In this document: piece after piece, positions 1-8,700 of the stretch
How positions within the stretch are numbered: position 1 is the first letter of the stretch
Layout: each line of letters opens with the position of its first letter
Source: Hyphomicrobiaceae bacterium
GTDB taxonomy: Bacteria; Pseudomonadota; Alphaproteobacteria; Rhizobiales; Hyphomicrobiaceae
Length of the DNA stretch: 64,000 bases
Direction of reading: 5' to 3'
NCBI GenBank assembly: GCA_016793635.1
Contig: JAEUMD010000014.1
Location: 62,001 to 126,000, forward strand
Program-made: the position numbers and the translations under genes
Notes under the pieces: model-generated
Databases searched by the model: none
Seen by the model: the letters and a program-made list of their open reading frames with translations, nothing else
What the model was told of the DNA's origin: nothing

Positions 1-285
1 GTCGATCTCATGAAGATGCTGCCGGGCGATACTGTCAGCGTCCGCACATGATGCGGTGGGCGTGTCCGCGAGACCGATCAAATCGCGGATCGCCGGGATC
101 TCGAACCCGAGTTCGCGCGCATGGCGGATGAAGGCAAGACGTTGCAGCTCCAGCTCACCGTAAGTGCGCCGATTGGATGCCGTGCGCTCCGGACGTGGCA
201 AGAGCCCGATGCTCTCATAATAGCGGATCGTCGTGACCTTCACGCCCGTCCGCCGCGCTACCGCACCGATCGCGTAAGTGGCCAT
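1..285 (-). CDS. MerR-family metal-responsive regulator (3' end outside window)
   Basis: The first 95 residues of a MerR-type activator are present; the C-terminal part lies beyond base 1. The N-terminus reads as the usual winged HTH (YAIGAVARRTGVKVTTIRYY, then GLLPRPER and NRRTYGELELQRLAFIRHAREL), followed by the start of the coiled-coil region and a Cys in TASCADADS, where metal-sensing MerR proteins often place a ligand. It is divergent from the CDF exporter at 357 and the shared 71-bp gap holds a MerR-type dyad promoter. It probably twists that promoter open when it binds metal. Which metal cannot be told because the C-terminal ligand loop is missing. Confidence 0.9.
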   Translation of the reverse strand, partial: MATYAIGAVARRTGVKVTTIRYYESIGLLPRPERTASNRRTYGELELQRLAFIRHARELGFEIPAIRDLIGLADTPTASCADADSIARQHLHEID

Positions 286-295
286 TACTCACCTC

Positions 296-326
296 TTGAT
301 CCTCTAGTGACTGTAGGACGTAGGGT
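296..326 (+). promoter_or_regulatory. MerR-type promoter with central dyad
   Basis: A -35-like TTGATC (296-301) and a -10-like TAGGGT (321-326) are separated by 19 bp, the over-long spacer typical of MerR-regulated promoters. The spacer contains the imperfect inverted repeat CCTCTAGTGACTGTAGG (301-317), with arms CCTnnAGT and ACTnnAGG. It points at the CDF gene, whose ATG is 31 bases downstream, and lies just upstream of the MerR gene on the other strand, so autoregulation is possible. Confidence 0.75.
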
Positions 327-356
327 GCCATCACTGGACTTTCGAGGAGACGCATC

Positions 357-1040
357 ATGAGCGATCATTGCGAAGCGGCGGGAGCGTGCGGCTGCTCCGG
401 CAATCCCAGTTTCGATGGCATTGACCCGCGATACAAGCGTGCGCTGTGGATCGTGATCGCAATCAATGCTGGCATGTTCGTCGTTGAGACGGCCGGTGGA
501 CACCTTGCTGGTTCGCAAGCGTTGCAGGCAGATGCACTCGACTTCCTTGGCGATACGCTGACCTATGGCCTCAGCCTTGCCGTGATCGGCGCAAGCCTGA
601 GGACTCGGGCGATGGCCGCTATTCTCAAGGGGGCCAGCCTGACCGTGATGGGCCTGTGGGTCGCGGGATCGACGGTCTATCACGTCCTCGTCCTCGGCGT
701 TCCGCGAGCCGAAATCATGGGGACGATCGGCTTCATGGCGTTGGCGGCGAACGTCACCAGTGTGCTGCTGCTCCGCCGCTACAAGGACGGCGACGCCAAT
801 GTCCGATCGGTCTGGCTCTGCTCGCGAAATGACGCGATCGGCAACATCGCCGTGATGATGGCCGCCGTTGCGGTCTGGGCAACGGCTTCGGCCTGGCCCG
901 ACCTCATCGTGGCCGCCGCGATGGCCGCATTGTTCCTGAACTCGTCGTTCCTTATCCTGCGGCAGGCGTTCTCGGAGTTCAGAGGCAAGGGTGATAGCGG
1001 CCTCCCCAGCGGCGAGCGGCACGAGCACAGTCACCATTAG
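357..1040 (+). CDS. Cation diffusion facilitator family metal exporter
   Basis: A 227-residue inner-membrane protein of the CDF superfamily with about six hydrophobic segments. The two-site metal-binding pattern is visible: QADALDFLGD in the second helix and SRNDAIGN in the fifth, plus a Cys-rich N-terminus (CEAAGACGCSG) and a His-rich tail (HEHSHH), both likely metal ligands. It is shorter than full CDF proteins (about 300 residues) because it lacks the cytoplasmic C-terminal dimerisation domain, a known short subgroup. Expected role: proton-coupled export of a divalent cation. Control is by the adjacent MerR promoter. Confidence 0.85.
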   Translation: MSDHCEAAGACGCSGNPSFDGIDPRYKRALWIVIAINAGMFVVETAGGHLAGSQALQADALDFLGDTLTYGLSLAVIGASLRTRAMAAILKGASLTVMGLWVAGSTVYHVLVLGVPRAEIMGTIGFMALAANVTSVLLLRRYKDGDANVRSVWLCSRNDAIGNIAVMMAAVAVWATASAWPDLIVAAAMAALFLNSSFLILRQAFSEFRGKGDSGLPSGERHEHSHH

Positions 1041-1062
1041 GTAACTGTGCTGATCCCCCTGC

Positions 1063-1359
1063 TTACCGGAAGCGGCCAGCGTGAGTGCCATGATCATCGT
1101 CCGGTCGCGCCCCTGACCGCCAGGGTAGCCCAGCTCGTTCGCAGTCCTTTTTTTCCCGAACTACCGCGCCGTCGACGTGGCAGTGAGGACGTGTCGGGCT
1201 CCAGTCAGCAAGATACATGCAGGGCCCTTTGGCACACGAACCATAGGGGATTCTTCGGAGCTCTCCCGCGCGCCAGGGAAGCTCGTGCGCATAGGAGGTG
1301 ACCTGCACCGCGAGCAGCGAAAGCCCCGTCAAGACTGCAAGACTGATGATCTTTGGCAT
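1063..1359 (-). CDS. Small secreted Cys-containing hypothetical protein
   Basis: Encodes 98 residues with a clear signal peptide (hydrophobic residues 4-20, likely cleavage after SYA). The mature part is small and polar with four Cys residues (GSCAKGPC, HCHVDG, KKDCERAG), suggesting two disulfides or a metal site in the periplasm. A GGAG-type ribosome site precedes the ATG. It is the last gene of the minus-strand metal-efflux block, downstream of a strong hairpin. No family recognised. Confidence 0.6.
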   Translation of the reverse strand: MPKIISLAVLTGLSLLAVQVTSYAHELPWRAGELRRIPYGSCAKGPCMYLADWSPTRPHCHVDGAVVREKKDCERAGLPWRSGARPDDDHGTHAGRFR

Positions 1360-1383
1360 CTTGGTTGTTCTCCACTTCAGAAG

Positions 1384-1413
1384 GATGTCGCGCCCCTTCG
1401 AGGGCGCGACATC
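1384..1413 (-). terminator. Perfect 12-bp hairpin between efflux-block genes
   Basis: GATGTCGCGCCC (1384-1395) and GGGCGCGACATC (1402-1413) form a perfect stem around CTTCGA. It lies between the stop of the 125-residue gene at 1423 and the start of the 98-residue gene at 1359. No T-run follows on the minus strand, so it may be a partial terminator, an mRNA-stabilising structure or an attenuator rather than a strong intrinsic terminator. Confidence 0.5.
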
Positions 1414-1422
1414 ATCGGTTGG

Positions 1423-1800
1423 TCAGTCGAGCTTGAAACGTGCCTGCTCCGGCTTGTGATCGGGCATGGTCAGCGTGATCACGATGGTCGCGCCCTTGGC
1501 GGCCTTGAACGCCCCCTTGCCGCTGAAAACGCCACCGGCAGCCGGCTGCAGATCAACCGCCTCGGTCTTGCCGTCAGCGAGTACGGTCGCAGAGGCCTTG
1601 GCCTTCGTCACGTCCTCGGGCTTGTCCGCCTCGTCACGCACGTAGAGCGTCAGCGAGCCATCGGCCGCGATCAGCTCGAGATGATGGTGGCCGCTTTCCA
1701 CGACCTTGCCGCCGTGCTTGCCTTTGTGGTCTCCAGCGGCGAAAGCAGCGACAGCCGATGTGGCGACGATGGCTGCGGCAAATGTTAACTTGCGAAGCAT
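1423..1800 (-). CDS. Periplasmic His-rich small protein of the efflux operon
   Basis: A 125-residue protein with a signal peptide (MLRKLTFAAAIVATSAVAAFA) and a His/Lys-rich mature N-terminus (DHKGKHGGKVVESGHHH), then a small beta-rich domain. The ATG at 1800 is chosen because the signal peptide begins there, although the frame is open much further upstream inside czcA. It lies 23 bases downstream of the RND pump gene and is probably co-transcribed. A role in periplasmic metal binding or delivery to the pump is an inference from the His content and context. Confidence 0.75.
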   Translation of the reverse strand: MLRKLTFAAAIVATSAVAAFAAGDHKGKHGGKVVESGHHHLELIAADGSLTLYVRDEADKPEDVTKAKASATVLADGKTEAVDLQPAAGGVFSGKGAFKAAKGATIVITLTMPDHKPEQARFKLD

Positions 1801-1823
1801 GGTGGTACTCCCTTGGTTGAACG

Positions 1824-4800
1824 TCAGAAGGCTTCGGCGTGTGCCAGCTCCCCCTCGGTCTCCTGCAGACGCTCGAGCGGCTTTCGACCGAAGAGAAGGA
1901 ACAAGGTCGGCGTGAGAAAGGCATCCAGCAGCGTTGCGCTGACGAGGCCGCCAAAGATGGTGATGGCAACCGGATTGAGCAGCTCCTTGCCTGGCTCGTC
2001 GGCGCCGATCATCAGCGGGATCAAGGCCACTCCGGCGGCGAGCGCCGTCATGAGCACGGGCGTCAACCGTTCCAAAGTGCCTCGGATGATCATACGCCGT
2101 CCGAACCGCTCGCCTTCGAACAAGACGAGGTTGATGTAGTGGCTGATCTTGAGGATGCCGTTGCGGGTTGCGATGCCGGCAAGTGTGATGAGGCCGATGG
2201 CGCTCGCAACCGAGAACGGCTGCCCGGCGATCCACAGCGCTATGACGCTGCCGATGAGCGCGAGCGGCACGTTGCCCATGATGATGAGCGCGAGCACGGC
2301 GGACTTGTAGCGCGAATAGAGCACCACGAAGATCATGAGCAGTGAGATGATGGACAGCGCCGCGATGAGCTGCGAAGCCTGTTCCTGCGCCTGGAACTGT
2401 CCTTCGAGCCGCGTGAAGTAGCCCTGCGGCAGCTTCGTCGCTTCGATCTCCCGGCGGATCGCAGCCACGATGGCCGCCATGTCGGAGCCATCGGTGTTGG
2501 CGAACACGGCGATGCGGCGGCGTCCGTCCTCGCGCTGGACCTGATTGGGGCCGTCGGTCTCGATAATCTCGGCGAATGTCTTGAGCGGCACGCGACCCGC
2601 TGGGGTCTCGACCAGAAGTTCGGCCAAGGCACGGGTCGTCCGATCGCGGTCGGCGAGGCGCAACACCACGTCGAACCGGCGGCTTTCGTCGATGATCTGA
2701 GACACTACACGGCCGTTGGACAGCGTCTCCAGTGCCTCGGTGACGGCAGCGGGCGTCAAGCCGTAGCGCACGGCGGCGTCGTAGTTGACGCGCACCTGGA
2801 GCTGCGGGATGCGCACCTGCTTCTCGGTCTGCAGGTCGACCACGCCGCGAACACCCTTGAGCCGCTTTTCGAACTCGGCGGCCAGAGCCAGGAGCGTGTC
2901 GAAGTCGTCGCCATAGATTTTGAGCGCGAGTTGGGCACGCACGCCCGACAGCATGTGATCCAGGCGGTGGGCGATCGGCTGGCCGACGATGATGCTGGCC
3001 GGCAGCACCGACAGCCGGTTCCGGATATCCGCGAGGACAGCCTCGCGACTGCGTTCTGATCGCTTCAAATCGACATCGAGCTCGCTGTTGTGAACACCCT
3101 CGGCATGCTCGTCGAGTTCCGCGCGGCCCGTGCGGCGGCCGACCGAGTGAACCTCTGGCACCTCCTTGACGATCTTCTCGGCAATGGCGCCGATGCGGTC
3201 GCTCTCGGCGAGGCTGATGCCCGGCTGGAGGATAACGCTCACAAGCACGGTGCCCTCGTTGAAGGAGGGCAGGAACGCGCGCGGCAGCAGCGTGCCTGCG
3301 AATGCTGCGGCTGCCACTGCCGCGATAGGGAATCCGACGACGAAGGTCGGGCGATCGAAGCACCACTCGAGCCCGCGCTCCTGCCAGCGCTTCAGGATAC
3401 GCACGACGGGGCTCTCGTGTTCGGCCATGCGCTTCATGCGCGGCAACAGCCAGTATGCGAGCACCGGCGTCACCGTGATCGACACGAACAGACTCGCGAC
3501 GATCGACACGATGAATGCGACGCCGAGCGGCGAGAACAGGCGCCCCTCGATGCCCGACAGCGCGAAAAGCGGGATGAAGACGAAGATGATGATGGCCGTG
3601 GCGTAGAGGATGCCCGAGCGCACCTCGTTGGTGGCCGATGCGACGACCTCCATTGCCGACCTGTGGTCATGGCCGGATGCGGCGCGATGCTGTTTCAGGC
3701 GGCGGTAGATGTTTTCGACGCCCACGACGGCATCGTCGACCAGCGCGCCGATGGCAATGGCGAGGCCGCCGAGCGTCATGGTGTTGATCGACAACCCGAA
3801 GAGCTGGAACACGATGACAGTCATCAGTACGGACAACGGAATCGCCATCAGCGAGATGAACGTGGTCTGCCAGTTGAGCAGAAACGCGAACAGCACCACG
3901 GCTACGACGATGAGCGCCTCGACGAGCACCTTCTTCACGTTGTTGATAGACGTCTCGATAAACGTCGCCTGACGGAACTGGATGTCGGTAACCCGCACAC
4001 CCGCCGGCATCACACGCTGCAACTCCGGCAGCATGCGCTCGATCTCCTTGGTGATCGTCACCGTATCGCCGGTCGGCTGCTTCTGAACGGCGAGGATCAC
4101 GGCCGGCTGGCCGTTGAGCCCTGCATTGCCGCGCTTGGTCCTGGCCGCGAAATCCACCTCGGCGACCTGATTGAGCAGTATCGGCTGACCCTTGCGGTAC
4201 ACGACCACCAGGTTCTGCAAATGCTCGATCTTGGTGGTGCGGCCAATGTTGCGGATCAGGAATTCGCGCGCCTGCTGATCGACGAAACCGCCGCCGGTAT
4301 TGCCGCCGAACGACTTCAGCGCCTTTTCGATCGCCTCGAAGTTGATATCGAGGCTGGCCATCCGCCGCATATCCGGGACGATACGGTATTGGCGCACCTC
4401 CCCGCCGATGGGCACGACCTGCGAGACGCCGGGTACAGTGAGCAACTGGCGACGCACCACGAAGTCGGCAAGCTCACGCAGCTTCATCGGGCTTTCGGTC
4501 GTGCTCGACATGGCGATCAGCATGATCTCGCCCATGACCGAGGAGATCGGCCCCATCTGGGCGTGGATATTGGGCGGCAGCTGCTCGCGCACGAGCTGCA
4601 TCCTCTCGGCCACCTGCTGGCGCGCCAGATAGATCTCGGTCGCCCAGCTGAACTCGATGTAGACGATCGAGAGACCGACGCCCGAGACCGAGCGGACGCG
4701 CGTTACGCCTGGCATCCCGTTCATCGCCGTCTCGATCGGCGTCGTGATGAGAAGCTCGACCTCCTCGGGCGCGAGGCCTTCGGCTTCGCTGATCAGCGTC

Positions 4801-4940
4801 ACGGTCGGCCGGTTGAGATCGGGGAACACGTCGACCGGTAGCTTGGTCAGCGTCAGGGCGCCATAGAGCATGATGACGATCGCGCCGATCAGCACGAACA
4901 GTCGGTTGGCTAGGCTGCCGCGAACGATGGCGTCGAACAT
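1824..4940 (-). CDS. HME-RND metal efflux pump, CzcA/CusA-like
   Basis: A 1038-residue inner-membrane RND transporter, the normal length for the family. It has the N-terminal TM1, two large periplasmic loops and two blocks of TM helices. The TM4 motif reads ALVDDAVVGVEN (Asp402, Asp403, Glu409), placing acidic proton-relay residues at the expected site, but it differs from both the classic CzcA and CusA TM4 signatures, so the substrate is not clear. It lies 9 bases downstream of the membrane-fusion gene and forms a tripartite pump with the proteins at 4950 and 6656. Expected role: proton-driven export of divalent or monovalent metal across the envelope. Confidence 0.9.
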   Translation of the reverse strand: MFDAIVRGSLANRLFVLIGAIVIMLYGALTLTKLPVDVFPDLNRPTVTLISEAEGLAPEEVELLITTPIETAMNGMPGVTRVRSVSGVGLSIVYIEFSWATEIYLARQQVAERMQLVREQLPPNIHAQMGPISSVMGEIMLIAMSSTTESPMKLRELADFVVRRQLLTVPGVSQVVPIGGEVRQYRIVPDMRRMASLDINFEAIEKALKSFGGNTGGGFVDQQAREFLIRNIGRTTKIEHLQNLVVVYRKGQPILLNQVAEVDFAARTKRGNAGLNGQPAVILAVQKQPTGDTVTITKEIERMLPELQRVMPAGVRVTDIQFRQATFIETSINNVKKVLVEALIVVAVVLFAFLLNWQTTFISLMAIPLSVLMTVIVFQLFGLSINTMTLGGLAIAIGALVDDAVVGVENIYRRLKQHRAASGHDHRSAMEVVASATNEVRSGILYATAIIIFVFIPLFALSGIEGRLFSPLGVAFIVSIVASLFVSITVTPVLAYWLLPRMKRMAEHESPVVRILKRWQERGLEWCFDRPTFVVGFPIAAVAAAAFAGTLLPRAFLPSFNEGTVLVSVILQPGISLAESDRIGAIAEKIVKEVPEVHSVGRRTGRAELDEHAEGVHNSELDVDLKRSERSREAVLADIRNRLSVLPASIIVGQPIAHRLDHMLSGVRAQLALKIYGDDFDTLLALAAEFEKRLKGVRGVVDLQTEKQVRIPQLQVRVNYDAAVRYGLTPAAVTEALETLSNGRVVSQIIDESRRFDVVLRLADRDRTTRALAELLVETPAGRVPLKTFAEIIETDGPNQVQREDGRRRIAVFANTDGSDMAAIVAAIRREIEATKLPQGYFTRLEGQFQAQEQASQLIAALSIISLLMIFVVLYSRYKSAVLALIIMGNVPLALIGSVIALWIAGQPFSVASAIGLITLAGIATRNGILKISHYINLVLFEGERFGRRMIIRGTLERLTPVLMTALAAGVALIPLMIGADEPGKELLNPVAITIFGGLVSATLLDAFLTPTLFLLFGRKPLERLQETEGELAHAEAF

Positions 4941-4949
4941 GTTGAACCC

Positions 4950-6659
4950 TCACCGCACCTGGTTCACGAACTCGGCGCCTTCGGTCACGATCCGCAAGCC
5001 GGGAGCGAGACCGTCGGTGATCAGCACGCGCTGCCCGTCCAGAGGTTCGGTACGCACGGGTTTGGCGACAAACCGCTCGGGGTTGGACTTGGTCCAGACC
5101 TGCGGCAGACCGTTGCCCGCTCGGACGACAGCGGCCTCGGGCAGCACGATGCCGGGCTGGGTGGCCTTCAACCGAGCGACCACGGTCACCGACTTCCCGA
5201 TCGCGAGCCCGCTGCCCGGCTTTTCGACGCTGAACAGCAGCGGCTGCGATTGCTGCTTCAGCTCGGGCGCGCGCCCGAGGAACTTCAATTCGATGGGAGC
5301 GCTGTCTTGACCGCCAACGCTTGCGGCCGTGATGCTTTTCTCATCGACGCTCGCGAAGCCGATCGCTTCGATCCATACCTTGTCCGGATCGACGATCTCG
5401 AACAGCACCTCACGGGCATCGACCACTTGCCCCGCGCGCACGTTCGCCGATGCGATGATGCCGGATACGGGAGCGCGCAACTGCTCCTGTCCGAACAGCG
5501 ACGGTGACAGCGCCTTGCGGCGTTCGCGCAGTGCCGTCAGTTCGGCGCGTGCCTGATCGATCTCGGCCTGTGGCACGCTGCCGACCAGCTTGCCGAGACG
5601 CGAGACCTTCTGCTCAGCCTGTGCAATATTGCCGTCGATTTCTGCAAGCTGCTGCTGCACCGATCCTCGCTCCACCGAACTCACCGTCGGCACCAGCCCT
5701 GCGAGCACGTCGCCCTGCTTGACCCGCTGTCCGACGAACGCGATGCCGGCGTTCGTCAATTCGATGCGCCCGGCGAATGGCGCCTGGACGCGGCCTGATG
5801 CCGCTGGATCGGACACTACGGTTCCGAGCAGTTCCACTGCTCGCGGTGCGGTCGTCGCCGAGGTTTCGAGCGTCCGGATGCGCAGCAGACGCTGCGCGGG
5901 CTTGGGCATGAAAACCGATCCGTCAGCTTGGCGTCTCGGAACGTTGCCGCCCGTCGGTGCGGCGCTCTCTCCGCCACCGTGATCGTGCCCAGGACCAGCC
6001 CACGACGGGTTCGACACCAATGCCAATCCCGCTGCCATGACAATCAAAAGGGCGGCAGCCTGGCGAATGGACCCGGCGACATTGGGCTCGATCCGCAGCG
6101 CAGCCGCCGCTGGATCGTCATCCGGTGCCCGCATGGGACGGAAAGCGAAGGACAGAAAAAAGCCGAGCGCCGCCGTGATCGCCGACCAGACCCAGAGTTC
6201 CACGCGTCCCATCAGGGCCTTGAAGTCGAGCGGCGGTGCAGCCGCTGCCGGCTCGGGGCCGTGGATGTCGAGTGTGCCATTGAGGAGGTCGGCAATCTTC
6301 GGCGTCGTCACCGTGAACACGAGCGCCTTGACGCCCGGCGTGTCGACCCAGTCCGCGTCGACTTCGTAGACACCCGGGCCGACCGGCTTCGCCATGGCCT
6401 TGCCTTTGCCGTCGGCGGTCACCTCGATCGTCGCGCCGTCGATCGGCTCGTTGGTAGCAGGGTTGTCGAGATAGACCGTCAGCTTGTGGCCTTCGGCGGT
6501 CGCCACAAGTTCGAGATCGGCCGTGACGCTGGAGAGCCGCGGTATATCCGCACTCGCCTGCACCGAAGCCCCTCCGTCACCGTGGTCGTGCCCGGGGCCC
6601 GCGTAGGCCAGCGACGAGAAGCAAGCGAAAGCAAGTACGAAGGCGGAGATAAGCTTCAT
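4950..6659 (-). CDS. RND efflux periplasmic adaptor (CzcB-like) with N-terminal extension
   Basis: A 569-residue membrane-fusion protein, longer than the usual ~400. Residues 1-20 are a signal peptide and about 30-140 form an extra beta domain like that seen in some CzcB/FixH-type fusions. Two hydrophobic segments follow (about 152-173 and 197-216), then the HlyD-type barrel-sandwich, hairpin and beta-barrel. The motif AGPGHDHG occurs twice, once after the signal peptide and again after the second hydrophobic segment, as if two secreted modules had been joined. It starts by a 4-nt ATGA overlap with czcC. The His/Asp clusters probably bind metal. Confidence 0.85.
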   Translation of the reverse strand: MKLISAFVLAFACFSSLAYAGPGHDHGDGGASVQASADIPRLSSVTADLELVATAEGHKLTVYLDNPATNEPIDGATIEVTADGKGKAMAKPVGPGVYEVDADWVDTPGVKALVFTVTTPKIADLLNGTLDIHGPEPAAAAPPLDFKALMGRVELWVWSAITAALGFFLSFAFRPMRAPDDDPAAAALRIEPNVAGSIRQAAALLIVMAAGLALVSNPSWAGPGHDHGGGESAAPTGGNVPRRQADGSVFMPKPAQRLLRIRTLETSATTAPRAVELLGTVVSDPAASGRVQAPFAGRIELTNAGIAFVGQRVKQGDVLAGLVPTVSSVERGSVQQQLAEIDGNIAQAEQKVSRLGKLVGSVPQAEIDQARAELTALRERRKALSPSLFGQEQLRAPVSGIIASANVRAGQVVDAREVLFEIVDPDKVWIEAIGFASVDEKSITAASVGGQDSAPIELKFLGRAPELKQQSQPLLFSVEKPGSGLAIGKSVTVVARLKATQPGIVLPEAAVVRAGNGLPQVWTKSNPERFVAKPVRTEPLDGQRVLITDGLAPGLRIVTEGAEFVNQVR

Positions 6660-7846
6660 GGCTCGATACCCTGAGCTTGATTGATGTCGGATTGGGCGCG
6701 GTCGACAGCGATGCGGGCGAGCGCACGCGCGTTGGCGGCGTCGAACATCTGGACACGCGCGCGGATAAGCTCGCTGAGTGACGTCTGACCTGCCTGTTGG
6801 GCCTTCTCGATCAGGATGACCGCCGCCGAGAGCTGTGTGTACCGCTTCTCGAGCGCAGCAAGTTGCTGCCTAGTCCCTGATAGTCGGGCGCGAGCTCCAT
6901 TGACCTCGGTCTTCAGAGCCAGCTCGGCGGCCACCAGCTCCGCCCGCGCAGCAACGATCGCCCCATCGGCCGCAGCACGCTTCGGTGCGTTGACGGCCTC
7001 GTAGGCGAATGGGATTTTGAGCCGGGCGCCGAGCTGCGTGTTGTAGTCTTCGCTGCGGTCGCCGCGATCCGTCTGGGTCGTCAGCCCGAACTCGGGCCGA
7101 TCCCGGTCGACAACCTCGACCAGATGTCGTTCCGCTTCTGCTCGGGCAACGGCCGCACTCAGTGCCAACACGTTGGGGTGGGTGGCTCTTCGAGCTTCCG
7201 CGGACTCTTTGAAGTGCCCGGGAGGCTTCCTGCCGGTCTTCCCTTCAAAGCGGATCTGCGCCTCTCGAAGTTCGCTGCGCCGAGCTTCCACGGCAGCCTC
7301 CGCGTCGTTCAGTTCGGCTTCGGCCAAATGCTGATCGATCTGGGATGACTGGCCGGCCGCCGTTCGGCGCTTGGTGTCGTCTGCCAGCGCCTTGGCAATG
7401 GCACGGCGGCGTTCCGCCAACGCCAGCTTCTCGCGTGCTTCGGCTAGCTCCCAATAGGCGTCGCGGACGATCTTCGCCACGTCGAGGCGACGCTTGCCGA
7501 TCTCCGCTTCGATACCTGCCAATGCGAGGTCTGCCGCTTGCGCGCTGGCACCTCGCTCTCCCGGCAGCCAGATCGGGAACGCGGCTTCGGTCGCGACCTC
7601 GCGTGCGCCCCTCCGGGTCGTCAGCGCGTCGGACTGCGTGCTGACACTGACCGACCAGCCGCCCGGCAGCAGTGCTCCGGCCGCATCACGCTTGGCGAGT
7701 TGCTCGCCCATGCGTGCAACCAGCGCCTGGATCTCCGCGCTCCGCTCAACAGCTGCCTCGAAGGCAGGCGTCAGAGTGGAGGCGTTGGCCGAGATCGGAT
7801 TGCTGGCAGCGACGATGAGGCCGAGGCACAATCGTGCCCATCTCAT
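6656..7846 (-). CDS. TolC-family outer-membrane channel (CzcC-like)
   Basis: A 396-residue outer-membrane efflux protein with a signal peptide (to about NASTL) and two repeats of long alpha-helical hairpins rich in Ala, Glu and Arg, as in CzcC/TolC. It is first of the three pump genes on the minus strand and its stop overlaps the czcB start by 4 nt, so the order is czcC-czcB-czcA. The channel would join the adaptor and pump to export metal to the outside. Confidence 0.85.
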   Translation of the reverse strand: MRWARLCLGLIVAASNPISANASTLTPAFEAAVERSAEIQALVARMGEQLAKRDAAGALLPGGWSVSVSTQSDALTTRRGAREVATEAAFPIWLPGERGASAQAADLALAGIEAEIGKRRLDVAKIVRDAYWELAEAREKLALAERRRAIAKALADDTKRRTAAGQSSQIDQHLAEAELNDAEAAVEARRSELREAQIRFEGKTGRKPPGHFKESAEARRATHPNVLALSAAVARAEAERHLVEVVDRDRPEFGLTTQTDRGDRSEDYNTQLGARLKIPFAYEAVNAPKRAAADGAIVAARAELVAAELALKTEVNGARARLSGTRQQLAALEKRYTQLSAAVILIEKAQQAGQTSLSELIRARVQMFDAANARALARIAVDRAQSDINQAQGIEP

Positions 7847-7899
7847 GCGTAGAATCCCTGCTTAGAGTTCGACAGACGCGTCATTAGACGCGAGGAACA

Positions 7900-8310
7900 T
7901 CAAGCAGCGATTCGGGGAGGCCTGAGGAGGCTGAAAAGGACTTGAAGATGGCGGCGGTTGTCGTGTCCCGCCGACACGAACTCGATCCTGTGAGCCAACC
8001 ATAGCTCGATTGGCGTCCGCAGGAGGAACGGGCCCACGGCGGAGCCACCGCACACGGCACAGTTGCAGTCCGGGCAGTCTGGGGCGGGTCCATGGGCCCC
8101 GTCATCATGGACGTGAGAGTGCCCATGCTGGTGGGTTACTTGAGCGGGCCGGGCAGTTGCCGACTGAACGTCCGAAGGATTGGCCTTTGTTGCAGCCACT
8201 GACGTTGTCGCAAATGCATCGGTTGGTGCCAACGGCAACATGCTCGCACCCAAGCCAACAATGGCGGCGACGAGCAAGGCAGCTAACAATGTGCTCCAAC
8301 GGCGCAGCAT
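7900..8310 (-). CDS. His/Cys-rich membrane-anchored hypothetical protein
   Basis: A 136-residue protein starting at the ATG at 8310, since the open frame upstream only offers a TTG. One N-terminal hydrophobic segment (about residues 8-28) is followed by a linker with HQHGHSHVHDDGAH and CPDCNCAVCGG, a striking run of His and Cys. It lies 53 bases upstream of czcC and is probably the leading gene of the efflux operon. Metal binding or sensing at the membrane is inferred; a DUF2946-like identity is possible but not shown. Confidence 0.6.
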   Translation of the reverse strand: MLRRWSTLLAALLVAAIVGLGASMLPLAPTDAFATTSVAATKANPSDVQSATARPAQVTHQHGHSHVHDDGAHGPAPDCPDCNCAVCGGSAVGPFLLRTPIELWLAHRIEFVSAGHDNRRHLQVLFSLLRPPRIAA

Positions 8311-8426
8311 ATGCTGATGAAGCGATGGAATCGAGATGAAAGTCAATAGCGTACCCGCCACACGCAATCCCTGATCTGCGATTGCGTCGACGCTGTGTCA
8401 AGATCGCTATTTGCGGGTTCGGGACG

Positions 8427-8657
8427 CTATTGCTTGCGGCCAGGAACGCGGAAATCGTCCAAGAGCTGCCCCGCCGGCACCTTCAGCCCCTTGGCGATCT
8501 TGTCGAGGATGAGCACCGTCGGGTTGCGGACGCCGCGCTCGATGCCGCTGATGTAGGTCCGGTGCAGGCCGCAGTGGTCGGCAAAGCTCTCCTGCGAGAA
8601 GCCCTGCTCCTCCCGCAGTTTCTTGAGGTTCAGCCCTAGCCGGCGGCGCACGTCCAT
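8427..8657 (-). CDS. XRE-family transcriptional regulator, controller-protein size
   Basis: A 76-residue single-domain HTH protein. The helix-turn-helix spans FSQESFADHCGLHRTYISGI with the typical following ERGVRNPT, and there is no effector domain. Size and position, divergent from a restriction-endonuclease-like gene, match C (controller) proteins of restriction-modification systems. The 122-bp gap to 8780 carries two copies of an 11-bp near-palindrome that may be its operators. It could instead be a phage-type repressor. Confidence 0.85.
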   Translation of the reverse strand: MDVRRRLGLNLKKLREEQGFSQESFADHCGLHRTYISGIERGVRNPTVLILDKIAKGLKVPAGQLLDDFRVPGRKQ

Positions 8658-8700
8658 GCCGGACAGGGTTTCGACACCTTAGTCGATCAATCTACAGACG

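Noticed and set aside
3090-4841. Long plus-strand open frame opposite czcA (583 codons)
   Set aside because: Mirror of a strongly coding minus-strand gene in high-GC DNA; translation is Arg/His/Asp-rich with no domain.
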